From Sinobacterium norvegicum (GTDB lineage Bacteria; Pseudomonadota; Gammaproteobacteria; Pseudomonadales; Sinobacteriaceae): DNA of 64,000 nt. The notes below the pieces were generated by a model. That model had not been told where the DNA came from. It saw only the letters and a program-made list of their open reading frames with translations, and did not search any database. Positions 1 through 8,604 of the stretch are shown here, in pieces (within the stretch, counting starts at the first letter, position 1; every line of letters begins with the position of its first letter). The DNA is taken from contig NZ_CAKLPX010000002.1 in the NCBI RefSeq assembly GCF_923077115.1, positions 434,001-498,000 on the forward strand. Direction: 5' to 3'. Made by a program: the position numbers and the translations under genes.

Positions 1-921
1 GCCACTGATGAAAATAATTGGCATCGAGATAATCGCGTACAACTGGGTTGGCTTATCACGGTGGTTAAAGCAGACGCTAAGGCAGATACCGGCCAGGGTG
101 GTGGCTAATATCCAGGGCAGTACCAGCAGTAATAATTCACCGATGCTGGCCAGCCGTGAGACATCGTAATAGTAATAGCCCCAGCCGAAGTAATAGGCCG
201 AGAACCCGGCATAAATGGCACCGAAGGCAAGGCAGCGAGAGAGCACTAATTGCCAGGGCGAAACCCGCTGCCAATAACCAGCGCTTCGCCACTGGGACGC
301 GCCTAAAATGCCGGTACCGATCAGCAGCGTCTGATGCAAAATGAGTAAAAATAAGGCGGGCACAATATAGCCTAGGTAGCCCAGGCTGAGGTTGAACACG
401 GGAATGCTGTTGAGCTCGATGGGGTTGATACTGATATCGACATCAGCTTTCTGACTGCCGGTGGCCAGCAGTATGGCCGATTTTATATCGTCATTTAAGG
501 CCAGTGTTGCCTTCACGGCTCCCTCGGCAATGGCTGAGTATACCAGCATATAATTGGCATTGGCGGCGATTGCTATTGTCGGCGATTTCGCCTGTAATAG
601 GTCGCGCTTGAAGTGAGCGGGGATAATAACTAGGCCGCGGCTCAAGTCATTGGCAATGATTTTCTCGGCGGCCTGGATGCTGCTGGCATGGTGGCTGATG
701 GTGATTTGTGGCGTCGCATCGAGATACCGGCTGAGCTTGCGGCTGAGGTGGCTGTGATCAAAGTCGACTAATACGACGGTTTGTTCGCTGGTGGTCTGGT
801 GAAGATAGGGCAGCGGGTATAGGACGGAATACAATAGCAGGCCGCCAAACACCGTCAGTACAATGGCACTGTCATTGAAAATGCTGGAGAATTCATTTTT
901 TAATAGTGCCCAAAAAGTCAT
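1..921 (-). CDS. ABC-2 type transporter permease (3' part beyond window)
   Basis: This is an inner-membrane permease of an ABC-2 exporter; 307 codons are visible and the C-terminus lies left of base 1. The ATG at 919-921 overlaps the stop of the upstream permease in an ATGA arrangement, so the start is well supported. The protein begins MTFWALLKNEF, has one transmembrane helix at about residues 19-38, then a long soluble (periplasmic) domain to about residue 175, then several hydrophobic helices. This matches the YhiH/YbhS/YbhR layout. It is the last visible gene of a TolC-like/HlyD-like/permease/permease operon, so it probably pairs with the second permease. No ATP-binding subunit is visible; it may lie further left. 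The substrate is unknown. Confidence 0.85.
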   Translation of the reverse strand, partial: MTFWALLKNEFSSIFNDSAIVLTVFGGLLLYSVLYPLPYLHQTTSEQTVVLVDFDHSHLSRKLSRYLDATPQITISHHASSIQAAEKIIANDLSRGLVIIPAHFKRDLLQAKSPTIAIAANANYMLVYSAIAEGAVKATLALNDDIKSAILLATGSQKADVDISINPIELNSIPVFNLSLGYLGYIVPALFLLILHQTLLIGTGILGASQWRSAGYWQRVSPWQLVLSRCLAFGAIYAGFSAYYFGWGYYYYDVSRLASIGELLLLVLPWILATTLAGICLSVCFNHRDKPTQLYAIISMPIIFISG

Positions 922-2123
922 GATGTTTCCCCGACTGCTTTACTGACACTATTATTTTCTTGAAGAATCTGTGTTCGGTATTGCCGGCTGAAAAACATCA
1001 GCGGTAGGCAGAGGGTGAAGAAAAATAAAAACTGACTCAGCGTTACGACATCTAACAGATTGGCACTGCGACTGAGCTGGTCGAGAAAAAGCTGCATATA
1101 GTGACTGCTGGGGATAATTTGTCGCCAGATAAGCGCCGCCAGCGGCATGTCTGAGCTGGGAAAGGTGACGCCCATAAAGGCAAAGGCCGGGGCAAACAGG
1201 GCGGCGCAAATACTGATGCTACGGACATTATCTTTGAAGATGATCGAGAGCACAGCGACGATCAAAAACAACGCTATTAAGCTGATCAGTTGACCGACAA
1301 TCAACAGTGACAAACTACCGACTAACGGCAGGGCTAAGATGCCATAGAGAAAGGCTAGGCCGGCAATGCCCAGCAGCCATAGTGGCAAGGCAATGGCGAT
1401 AAATTGTGCCAGCCACAGTGTGATGCTGCGGTATTGAGTAAACAGTGCCGGCTGTGCAATCAGCTGCGCACAGGCATTACTGATTGCCATAACACTGACC
1501 AATTGCCACAGCGCAATCATAATCGCCGGTAGCAAAAAGGCTAAATAATTACTGTTGCGATTGTTCAGCGGGGTGATTTGTTGGCGTACTGGCGACAGGG
1601 CAAAGGCGATCTGCTGACGGTTTAACCCCTTGAGTAGTGAGCTCTTGGTCGATAGTTTTTGCAGTCCGCTGGCCAGGGCCTGCTGAATAGCGCTGTTGGC
1701 CTGCTTTCCCAGTAGTAAATACTGACCGTTATAGCGAATATCAACCTCTGGCTGACGACCGTTTGCCAGTTTGCGGTGCAGGCCATAGGGCAGTGTAACC
1801 AGGGCGCTGTAGTGACCTTTTCTTACCGCCGTTATGGCGGCGTCAGCATCGCTATAATCGGTAACAGTCAGTGTTGGGCTGGCATTGAGATAGCGGCTTA
1901 GCAGGCGGCTGCTTTGGCTGTGATCGAGGTCAATGACGGCGATATCGATACCGCGAACAATGCCTGCGCTAAAAATTAAATACAGCACCGACATGATAAT
2001 CAGCGGCGATGCGGACAGCAGCCATAACTGCCAGCGGCTGTTGGCGGTATTCAGCAGCAACTGCTTCGCCAGTAGCAATGAGCCAAGCCCTGCTGTGGAT
2101 GAATGCGCCGATGCTGTCGCCAT
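918..2123 (-). CDS. ABC-2 type transporter permease
   Basis: A 401-residue inner-membrane permease, homologous in layout to the gene overlapping its 3' end. One helix lies at about residues 35-58 and a periplasmic domain at about 60-190 (IDIAVIDLDHSQSSRLLSRYL is the typical start of this domain in the family). A cluster of five or six helices follows from about 195 to 375. It starts 2 bases after the HlyD-like gene ends and overlaps the next permease by 4 bases, so translation is probably coupled. Two tandem ABC-2 permeases fit a heterodimeric exporter of the YbhR/YbhS or YhiH type working with the membrane-fusion and outer-membrane proteins upstream. The exported substrate cannot be read from sequence. 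Confidence 0.88.
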   Translation of the reverse strand: MATASAHSSTAGLGSLLLAKQLLLNTANSRWQLWLLSASPLIIMSVLYLIFSAGIVRGIDIAVIDLDHSQSSRLLSRYLNASPTLTVTDYSDADAAITAVRKGHYSALVTLPYGLHRKLANGRQPEVDIRYNGQYLLLGKQANSAIQQALASGLQKLSTKSSLLKGLNRQQIAFALSPVRQQITPLNNRNSNYLAFLLPAIMIALWQLVSVMAISNACAQLIAQPALFTQYRSITLWLAQFIAIALPLWLLGIAGLAFLYGILALPLVGSLSLLIVGQLISLIALFLIVAVLSIIFKDNVRSISICAALFAPAFAFMGVTFPSSDMPLAALIWRQIIPSSHYMQLFLDQLSRSANLLDVVTLSQFLFFFTLCLPLMFFSRQYRTQILQENNSVSKAVGETS

Positions 2124-2125
2124 TT

Positions 2126-3115
2126 TTACAGACCGTTGCTGTCAAAGTCGAGTAACACGCTCATGCCGACTTTCAGATTTGGCACCGGGCTGCTGGGGCG
2201 TAGTTCCACCTCAAAGGTACGCATATCAAAATCATGGCCGCTCTCGGTGGCGCGCCACGTGGCGAAGTCGCCCATGACGGAGATGTGACTGACGGTATAG
2301 CTCACGTCTTGATTTAGCGCGGGAATGTGCAGGGTGACGCGGTCGCCCTGTTTGACCTTGCTGAGTAAGTCCTCACGCAGCTGGAACACGGCCCAGCTGT
2401 CGTCTATATCGACCATGCTAACCACGGGGAAGCCAGCTGGAGCCAGCTCACCGGGTTGTAATAGCACCTCAGTAATCTCGCCGTTAATCGGTGCCACCAT
2501 TTGGCTGTCAGCGAGATAGGCGTCAACCTCGTCGAGGGCGCCCTGGGCCATTTCCTGCTGACCTAGGGCGGCGGCCTTGGTTTCAACGCGAGCACCTTCC
2601 TGGGCTATTTGGTACATCGCCAGAGCGGCCTGCTCGGTATACTGTGCTGCCTGCCACTGGGTGCGTGCCTCATCGCGTTTTTGTTCCGAGACCACGCCCT
2701 CTTGAAACAAATTATCCACCCGTTTGAATGTAGCCTTATATAAATCGTTAGCGGCCTTGGCTTTCAACCACTGATCCTTGGCGGCGCTGATTTCCTGTAT
2801 GCGGGCGCCGCTGTCGGCCTGCTGCTTTTGTGCGCTGGCGGCGCTAAAACCACCGAGGGCCTGTCGACGCTTGGCCTCGACGACGGTGCTGTGAATACTA
2901 AACAGTGGCGTATTGATGGCGACGTTGTCACCGCGGCGAACATCAATGGTGCTGATACGGCCGGTGAGTTTGGAAGAGACGCTGTGTTCTGTCGCCTCTA
3001 TCTGGCCCTGCAATACGGTCGACGGCTGCTGGTAGGCCTTGAACAGACCGATGATCAAAACGCTGACGATGATGGCGCCGGCAACGGCGGCGGCAATATG
3101 ATGGCTGCGATTCAC
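2126..3115 (-). CDS. HlyD-family membrane fusion protein
   Basis: A 329-residue periplasmic adaptor. An N-terminal membrane anchor covers about residues 7-27. The first lipoyl half-motif follows at 35-75 (GQIEATEHSVSSKLTGRI), then a long Ala/Gln/Glu-rich coiled-coil hairpin at about 85-195, the second lipoyl half at about 200-235 (VAPINGEITEVLLQPGELAP), and a beta-barrel domain to the C-terminus. It should bridge the inner-membrane permeases to the TolC-like channel. The ATG overlaps the stop of the upstream TolC-like gene by 4 bases. The closest functional analogues are YhiI/YbhG-type adaptors of ABC-2 exporters. Confidence 0.9.
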   Translation of the reverse strand: MNRSHHIAAAVAGAIIVSVLIIGLFKAYQQPSTVLQGQIEATEHSVSSKLTGRISTIDVRRGDNVAINTPLFSIHSTVVEAKRRQALGGFSAASAQKQQADSGARIQEISAAKDQWLKAKAANDLYKATFKRVDNLFQEGVVSEQKRDEARTQWQAAQYTEQAALAMYQIAQEGARVETKAAALGQQEMAQGALDEVDAYLADSQMVAPINGEITEVLLQPGELAPAGFPVVSMVDIDDSWAVFQLREDLLSKVKQGDRVTLHIPALNQDVSYTVSHISVMGDFATWRATESGHDFDMRTFEVELRPSSPVPNLKVGMSVLLDFDSNGL

Positions 3116-4563
3116 GGTTGATTACCTTGCTGTGTAAAAGGGTTGGCGATGGCGGGTTGGAAGGTGTCGCTATTGGCTGTTTTGTCAGGTGTGGTGTGGG
3201 AGCGGCTCTGTTGAGCATGGTTTAAAAAATTATCAATATCGCCGGTGACAGCACTGAGTTTGGCGAGGGCGACAAGATAATTGTACTCGGCCAACAACTG
3301 CTGAACACGGGCGCCGGATAATTTTATCTCGGCATCGACTCGTTCCAGTGAGGTAGAAAGCCCTTGTTTAAAGGCGATTTCACGCAGTCGCCTATTCTCA
3401 GTGGCGAGATCTAAGGTCGAACTGAGGCTGTCGACTTCATCATTGGCGCCTAACATTTGGCTATAGGACTGTTGCAGCAACAGCTGTAAATCCTGCTCTG
3501 TTTGGCTGGTCATATAGCGGGCCTGTGCCAGAGCGCTCTCGGCGGCGCGTATTTTACCGCTGTGACCATCGCGGCTGAACAACGGGATTTTAATGCCCAC
3601 ACCAACAATCCAGTCGGGCGTAATATCGGCGAGCAAGGTGTCGTCGTCATACAGCGTGTGATTGCCGTAGAGAAACACCGTTGGCTTATAGCCACCGCGC
3701 TCAACGGCGATCAAACCCTCGGCTTGTTGTTGCTTGGCTTGCAGTAATAGCAGCGCTGGATGACTGTCTTGGACCTCTTGCTGCAGGCTGGCCAACACCG
3801 GTGGCTCGGCCAGCACAAACATCTCCGAGCTCGGTGTATTGTGGTGACTGTTGAGTAAATGATTAAGGGCGGTCTGACTGATCTCGGCGGTGCGCTGGCT
3901 GTTGTTGTAATCCAATACTGCCTTGTCGTAACTGACCTTGGCGCTCAGTCGCTCGACCTTGGCAATCTGGCCCTGCTGCTCCATCAATTCGGCATGATGC
4001 AAGTGTTGCTGCAAGCTACTTTTTAATTTCCCCTGGGTGTCGCGTATGCGCTGGGTCAAGATGACGCCGTAATAGCGCTCGGTCAGCGTCACAAACATCT
4101 CACGTTGTTCGAGAATTAACTGCTGTTGTTGCTCCTGTACCTGGGCTGCACGTATGCCCTTGGCAGCATCAATTTTACCACCGACATAAATTGGCCACAT
4201 GGCATTGAGGCTGGCGGCAAAAATATCCTGTTCGGTGAACGGGGTGACAAAGAAGGAGTCGGGCAGCTGTATCGGCAGCTGAATATTGGCCTCGGCCAGC
4301 GGGTTCAAATCACGAATATCCAGCTCGATGGGTTGCTCCATATAGCTGTAGTTTGCGGTGATATCGAGGCTGGGGTAGTTCAGGCTGCTGGTAGAATCTA
4401 AATCGCCACGGGCCTGCTCAACCTTTGAGGCGCTGGCCTTGAGTTTGTCACTGCTGCTCAACAGCTGTTGCCAAGCGGATTCAAAACCGATCGGTTCTGC
4501 TTGTACGGCGACGCTGAGGGCAGTGGTAAAAATAGCTAATATCAGCGGGTTGTGAGTATTCAA
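3112..4563 (-). CDS. TolC-family outer-membrane efflux protein
   Basis: A 483-residue outer-membrane channel of a tripartite exporter. A signal peptide ends near VAVQA-EP (about residue 22). The rest is two repeats of long amphipathic Gln/Ala/Leu-rich helices separated by short strand segments, as in TolC. The start is a TTG at 4561-4563 preceded by AGAGG at good spacing; no in-frame ATG lies nearby. It is the first gene of the operon running leftwards through HlyD-like and two permease genes, each joined by 4-base overlaps or a 2-base gap. The C-terminal 40 residues are polar, rich in Gln/Ser/Thr and poorly conserved in appearance. Confidence 0.87.
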   Translation of the reverse strand: MNTHNPLILAIFTTALSVAVQAEPIGFESAWQQLLSSSDKLKASASKVEQARGDLDSTSSLNYPSLDITANYSYMEQPIELDIRDLNPLAEANIQLPIQLPDSFFVTPFTEQDIFAASLNAMWPIYVGGKIDAAKGIRAAQVQEQQQQLILEQREMFVTLTERYYGVILTQRIRDTQGKLKSSLQQHLHHAELMEQQGQIAKVERLSAKVSYDKAVLDYNNSQRTAEISQTALNHLLNSHHNTPSSEMFVLAEPPVLASLQQEVQDSHPALLLLQAKQQQAEGLIAVERGGYKPTVFLYGNHTLYDDDTLLADITPDWIVGVGIKIPLFSRDGHSGKIRAAESALAQARYMTSQTEQDLQLLLQQSYSQMLGANDEVDSLSSTLDLATENRRLREIAFKQGLSTSLERVDAEIKLSGARVQQLLAEYNYLVALAKLSAVTGDIDNFLNHAQQSRSHTTPDKTANSDTFQPAIANPFTQQGNQP

Positions 4564-4694
4564 TCCATGACCTCTGAAACGAAAGATATGACAGCTATAG
4601 TGTAGGTTAATATGCGCGCATAATACACTTGCTTGCTAAACTATTTCGTTAGCTGAAAACAGGGTGCTAGAGCGTTGGCTATATTGCCGAAGGT

Positions 4695-5483
4695 TTAGAC
4701 ATAGGCCACGGCACCGCCGTCGATACGAATGTTTTGACCATTGATAAAACCAGCCCGTTGGCTGCATAAAAAAGCCACTAAGTCGGCGACCTCTTGCCGC
4801 TCGGCTATGCGCCCGCAGGGGTTTGGGAATTCATGTTCTACAATGGCGGCTTCTATCTCTGGCCAGCTTTCTCCCCAGCCTTGCTTTTTTGCTTTTTGAC
4901 GAAACGCCGCCTCGAGTTCGGTTGTTCTGATATAGCCAGGTGAGACGGTATTGACGGTGATGCCGCTACAGCTAAGTTCTTTTGTTAGGCTGACGCTCAT
5001 CGTTGCCAGTGCGCCCTTGGCGGCATAGTAATGCGGCATAATGCTATTGGGCTGGTGACTGCCGATAGTACCCAGCTGAATGATTCTGCCCCAGCCTTTT
5101 TGTTTCATCGCGCCGCTGACCCCCTGAATCAGCGACATCGCCGAGAGTACATTCTTCTGGTACATATCGATCCAGTCATCAGGGCTGGATTGTTGCCAGC
5201 TGCCGCGGCCGGCGGTGCCATAGTTATTGACCAGTATATCGATGCTGCCGACACTGTCATCGAGCTGCTGTAATACCTGTGCCGGCCCTTGCGCCGTTGC
5301 CAGGTCACCCCAGACAGCCTCGCTGTTGGCGACTTCGGCGGCAGCGGTGGCACTATCGCCGGGCTGGTTGCTGTGAAAGACCACACGGGCACCTTCTGCG
5401 GCTAAAGCACTGGCAATGGCTTGTCCGGTGCCGCGATTGCTGCCGGTGACCAGAGCGGTTTTGCCACTGAGTTGTAGGTCCAT
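4695..5483 (-). CDS. short-chain dehydrogenase/reductase (SDR)
   Basis: A classical SDR of 262 residues. The NAD(P)-binding motif is TGSNRGTG near residue 12; NNYG and a Ser (LGTIGSH) are followed by the YYAAKGA catalytic Tyr-x3-Lys near residue 158, and the C-terminus is INGQNIRIDGG. The ATG at 5481-5483 is chosen because GAGGA lies about 9 bases upstream and the protein then starts MDLQLSGKTALVTG. A longer reading from 5555 adds 24 unconserved residues. The gene stands alone, divergent from the NUDIX gene. Arg-Val-Val-Phe-His after the second strand suggests NADPH use, but this is a guess. Substrate unknown. Confidence 0.85.
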   Translation of the reverse strand: MDLQLSGKTALVTGSNRGTGQAIASALAAEGARVVFHSNQPGDSATAAAEVANSEAVWGDLATAQGPAQVLQQLDDSVGSIDILVNNYGTAGRGSWQQSSPDDWIDMYQKNVLSAMSLIQGVSGAMKQKGWGRIIQLGTIGSHQPNSIMPHYYAAKGALATMSVSLTKELSCSGITVNTVSPGYIRTTELEAAFRQKAKKQGWGESWPEIEAAIVEHEFPNPCGRIAERQEVADLVAFLCSQRAGFINGQNIRIDGGAVAYV

Positions 5484-5600
5484 GGGGCGATTCCTCTTCG
5501 GTGGTAAGGCGGGTCGATGCATTAACATCTCGACATTGATGGCGCTGTTCTGCAAACTGACCAGCAGCGATTAATTTACAATAATAAAGAGAGACTGAAC

Positions 5601-6074
5601 ATGAATTATTGCCCCCAGTGCGCCCAGGCGTTAGGCGATGTATTGATTGACGGCGAGATCCGCAAGGGTTGTTCAGAGCCGGGTTGTGGCTATGTGCTGT
5701 GGAATAATCCGACGCCGGTGGTGGCGATGATAGTCGAGGTCGAAGGCGGTGTGGTGTTGGCGCATAATGCGGCCTGGAAACATAATTTTTATTCGATTAT
5801 CACCGGCTTTTTAGAATGCCGTGAAGACCCGAAAGAATGCGCCCAGCGAGAGACTGAGGAAGAGCTCGGCCTGACAGTCAGGTCATCGACACTGGTCGGG
5901 GTTTATCCGTTTGCCCAGCAGAATCAGGTGATTATTGCCTACCATGTTGAGGCCGAGGGCGAGATCACCCTCAACCATGAGTTGGACGACTATAAAATTA
6001 TTCCCAAGGACAAGCTTAAGGGCTGGGATATGGGGACTGGCCTGGCCATTAACGATTGGTTGGCCAGCCAGTAA
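5601..6074 (+). CDS. NUDIX hydrolase with N-terminal zinc ribbon
   Basis: A 157-residue NUDIX hydrolase. An N-terminal zinc ribbon has CPQC at residues 4-7 and a second pair of cysteines (CSEPGC) at about 24-29. The Nudix box runs from GFLECRE to RETEEELGL at about residues 70-92 and fits Gx5Ex7REUxEExGU, with the Mg-binding glutamates present. The zinc ribbon plus Nudix box resembles the C-terminal part of NudC (NADH pyrophosphatase), but the N-terminal NudC domain is absent, so the substrate may differ. It ends 11 bases before the convergent PQQ dehydrogenase gene. Confidence 0.88.
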   Translation: MNYCPQCAQALGDVLIDGEIRKGCSEPGCGYVLWNNPTPVVAMIVEVEGGVVLAHNAAWKHNFYSIITGFLECREDPKECAQRETEEELGLTVRSSTLVGVYPFAQQNQVIIAYHVEAEGEITLNHELDDYKIIPKDKLKGWDMGTGLAINDWLASQ

Positions 6075-6085
6075 ACAATAAGACG

Positions 6086-8302
6086 TTATTGCGTCATATT
6101 GAAATCGTAGGTGGCATTGGCCAGCCAGGGGAAGGCTTCGCCGAGTTTGGCCAAGCCATACCAAATCCAGTAATAGCACTGCTGCCAAAACGTCATCGGT
6201 TTGAGTTCCTCAACCAGCTGATGATTGCGCTCGATCAGATAGCCGTGGATAAGATCGACCTCTGTTGGCTGCAGGGTCTGGTAGAAACCGACCATGCCCT
6301 TGTGTTGACGCAGGCCTGCCAAGGCGATGGCCTGGAACTCACGGTGGGTGACCTCATCCATATAGCGCAGATCGGGAATGATGTTGCCACCGATGGCGGC
6401 GATGCCGTGACAGGTGGCGCAGTTGCGCTCATAGAGTTTCTCGCCCTCGAGTATTTGCGCCTCGCTGGCCTCCCAGGCTGGCGCTGTCGGTGGCATCAAG
6501 TCCTCGTTGGTCAACGGCGCGATGGCAACCGGGGCAGGTGCTTTCTGCTCCTGTAACTTAAACACCAGTAGGCGATTAGGGTTTTGATAGCTCTTCTTCG
6601 GGTAGGCTCTGCCCTGGTCGCTGACGGCCAGCATCAGGCTGCCACCGGAGCCCTGAGTGACGGCTATATATTGCTCGCCATCGAGCGAATAAGTGATCGG
6701 CCCGGCGAGTACGGCGCTGTCAGTTTGATAGCCCCATAAGCGCTCGCCGTTGCTGGCATCATAGGCATAGAAGCCGCCTTCACCAGTGCCTTGGAATACT
6801 AACTGACCGGCGGTGGCCAAGACGCCACCGTTAGAGACCTTGGGGTGCTCGACCTGCCAGACCTTGCGCTGCGTGACCGGGTCCCAGGCGCTGAGATAGC
6901 CGCGAAGAATCGCATCGTTGGTGGCCTTGGCAATCAGTGGGTTGGGGTTGAAGCGCATGCCCCAAAGGTCGACGCCGGTATTCCAGCGGTGCTGGGTAAA
7001 GCTGAATTTGTCATCGGGGGTGTAATGGCCGGGCACTCGCTGCTCGGGAATATAGACCAGACCGGCGCTGGGATTGAAGGCCATTGGCTGCCAGTTGTGG
7101 GCACCGAAGGGCGCAGGCCACAACAGGCTGCCGCCGGTTTCGTTGTAGTCGGCGATGGGGTTTTCCACCGGCTTGCCGGTGACCATATCGATATGGCTGG
7201 CCCAGTTAATATGGGCATAGGCCTCGGCTGACAGCAGCGTGCCGTCGCGGCGGTCGAGCACATAGAAGAAGCCGTTTTTCGGCGCCTGCATAATCACTGG
7301 CGTGGTGCTGCCATCGTTGTTGAGGTCGAGTTCGGCCAGCATTAAATGTTGGGTGGCGGTGTAGTCCCAGTTGTCCTTGGGGGTGACTTGATAGTGCCAG
7401 ACATAGTCACCGTTGTCGGGGTTGATGGCGACGATCGAGTTGAGGTAGAGGTTGTCGCCGCCGCCGGGGCTGCGAATATTACGGTTCCACGGCGAACCAT
7501 TACCGGTGCCGATGTAGAGCAGGTTGAGCGCTGGGTCGTAGGCCATGGCATCCCAGACTGTGCCGCCGCCACCGAACTTCCACCACTCGCCGGTCCAGCT
7601 GGCCACGGCATCCTCTAGCGCCTGACTCTCCTGTGGCTTGGCCGGGTCGCCGGGGACGGTGTAAAAGCGCCACAGCTGCTCGCCACTGACGGCGTCATAG
7701 GCGGTGATATAACCGCGTACGCCAAGCTCGGCGCCGCCGTTACCGATGATGACCTTGCCATCGATGACGCGGGGGGCGCCGGTAATGGTGTAGTGTTTGT
7801 TTTCCGGCACGGTTTGTACCGACCACAGCACCTCGCCGCTGTCGGCATTGAGGGCGATTAAGCGGCCATCGAAGCTGCCGACAAAGACATAGCCATTGTC
7901 GCCATCCTGCCACAGTGCGGCGCCGCGGTTGGCTGGGCCGCAACAGCTGTTGATCAGGTGCGACTTATCGACCTCGGGGTTGAAGTGCCAAAGCGATTTA
8001 CCGCTGCGTGCATCGAGAGCAAAGACATGGCTCCAGGGCGTGGTGACGAACAGTTTGCCGTCGTGCATCAGCGGCGTCGATTCCATTACCCGGTGGGTGG
8101 GAAAGGTAAACGACCAGGCGAGGCCAAGATGGTCGACGTTGTCGCGGTCGATTTGAGTCTGCGGACTGAAGCGTTGCTCGGCGTAGTCTCTGCCGTAGCC
8201 GGGCCACTCATCGCCGGGGTTGATCAGAGTCTCGGTCATGGTCTGGCCATAGACAGAAGAGCAAAAACAGTAGTACAGAGCGAGCAATAGTATTTTTTTC
8301 AC
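6086..8302 (-). CDS. PQQ-dependent quinohemoprotein alcohol dehydrogenase
   Basis: A 738-residue periplasmic dehydrogenase. A signal peptide covers about residues 1-19 (ending SSVYG). The eight-bladed propeller follows with repeated W-motifs such as LYIGTGNGSPW and LVYIPEQR. The adjacent cysteines that form the disulfide over PQQ are in INSCCGP near residue 118, and the catalytic-base segment is DNWDYTA near 310. A C-terminal cytochrome c domain carries the heme motif CATCH near residue 641. This is the type II quinohemoprotein layout, which oxidises alcohols and passes electrons from PQQ to an internal heme and on to a soluble acceptor. No PQQ biosynthesis genes are in the window. The gene is monocistronic, and its alcohol substrate is unknown. 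Confidence 0.93.
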   Translation of the reverse strand: MKKILLLALYYCFCSSVYGQTMTETLINPGDEWPGYGRDYAEQRFSPQTQIDRDNVDHLGLAWSFTFPTHRVMESTPLMHDGKLFVTTPWSHVFALDARSGKSLWHFNPEVDKSHLINSCCGPANRGAALWQDGDNGYVFVGSFDGRLIALNADSGEVLWSVQTVPENKHYTITGAPRVIDGKVIIGNGGAELGVRGYITAYDAVSGEQLWRFYTVPGDPAKPQESQALEDAVASWTGEWWKFGGGGTVWDAMAYDPALNLLYIGTGNGSPWNRNIRSPGGGDNLYLNSIVAINPDNGDYVWHYQVTPKDNWDYTATQHLMLAELDLNNDGSTTPVIMQAPKNGFFYVLDRRDGTLLSAEAYAHINWASHIDMVTGKPVENPIADYNETGGSLLWPAPFGAHNWQPMAFNPSAGLVYIPEQRVPGHYTPDDKFSFTQHRWNTGVDLWGMRFNPNPLIAKATNDAILRGYLSAWDPVTQRKVWQVEHPKVSNGGVLATAGQLVFQGTGEGGFYAYDASNGERLWGYQTDSAVLAGPITYSLDGEQYIAVTQGSGGSLMLAVSDQGRAYPKKSYQNPNRLLVFKLQEQKAPAPVAIAPLTNEDLMPPTAPAWEASEAQILEGEKLYERNCATCHGIAAIGGNIIPDLRYMDEVTHREFQAIALAGLRQHKGMVGFYQTLQPTEVDLIHGYLIERNHQLVEELKPMTFWQQCYYWIWYGLAKLGEAFPWLANATYDFNMTQ

Positions 8303-8478
8303 GCAGGCTTACCTTTGGCTGAATAGAGCGCGATGGCGGTGCGGCGGCGGTGTTTCTCCGCGGCGCGACCACGCCCCGTAACAAAGCTTATTGTCATTAT
8401 TTCTGTCATATTATTCGCTGCGCCTGAAGAGGTCAATTCATCGTCGCTACTAGCGGCTATCAGGCCAATGAATAAACC

Positions 8479-8604
8479 TCAATCGGTGTTTGCAGCGGTG
8501 TTGATACTACGGTTGTCTTGAGCTTTCAGCATGGCCTCGATGACCCGTTCGCGAAACCATTGATGACTCAGTGTGACCCGGTTTATGATCGTGCAGAGTC
8601 GCCA
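8479..8604 (-). other. in-frame 41-codon open stretch after the antiporter stop
   Basis: Directly after the TAG stop of the antiporter (8605-8607) the same frame stays open for 41 codons to a TGA at 8479-8481. The stretch begins WRLCTIINRV and includes LSHQWFRERVIEAML. It has a protein-like composition, loosely like the C-terminal tail of LysR-type regulators, but there is no start codon of its own. It could be a decayed gene end or simple chance. The rest of 8303-8478, between the dehydrogenase start and this stretch, shows nothing recognisable. Confidence 0.25.

Noticed and set aside
1-4563. Calling the left export operon a complete ABC exporter
   Set aside because: No ATP-binding subunit is visible inside the window; it may lie to the left, so completeness cannot be claimed.
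6056-6556. 166-codon plus-strand frame over the end of the PQQ dehydrogenase
   Set aside because: It is antisense to the well-supported cytochrome c domain of the dehydrogenase, has no ribosome-binding site and no recognisable domain.
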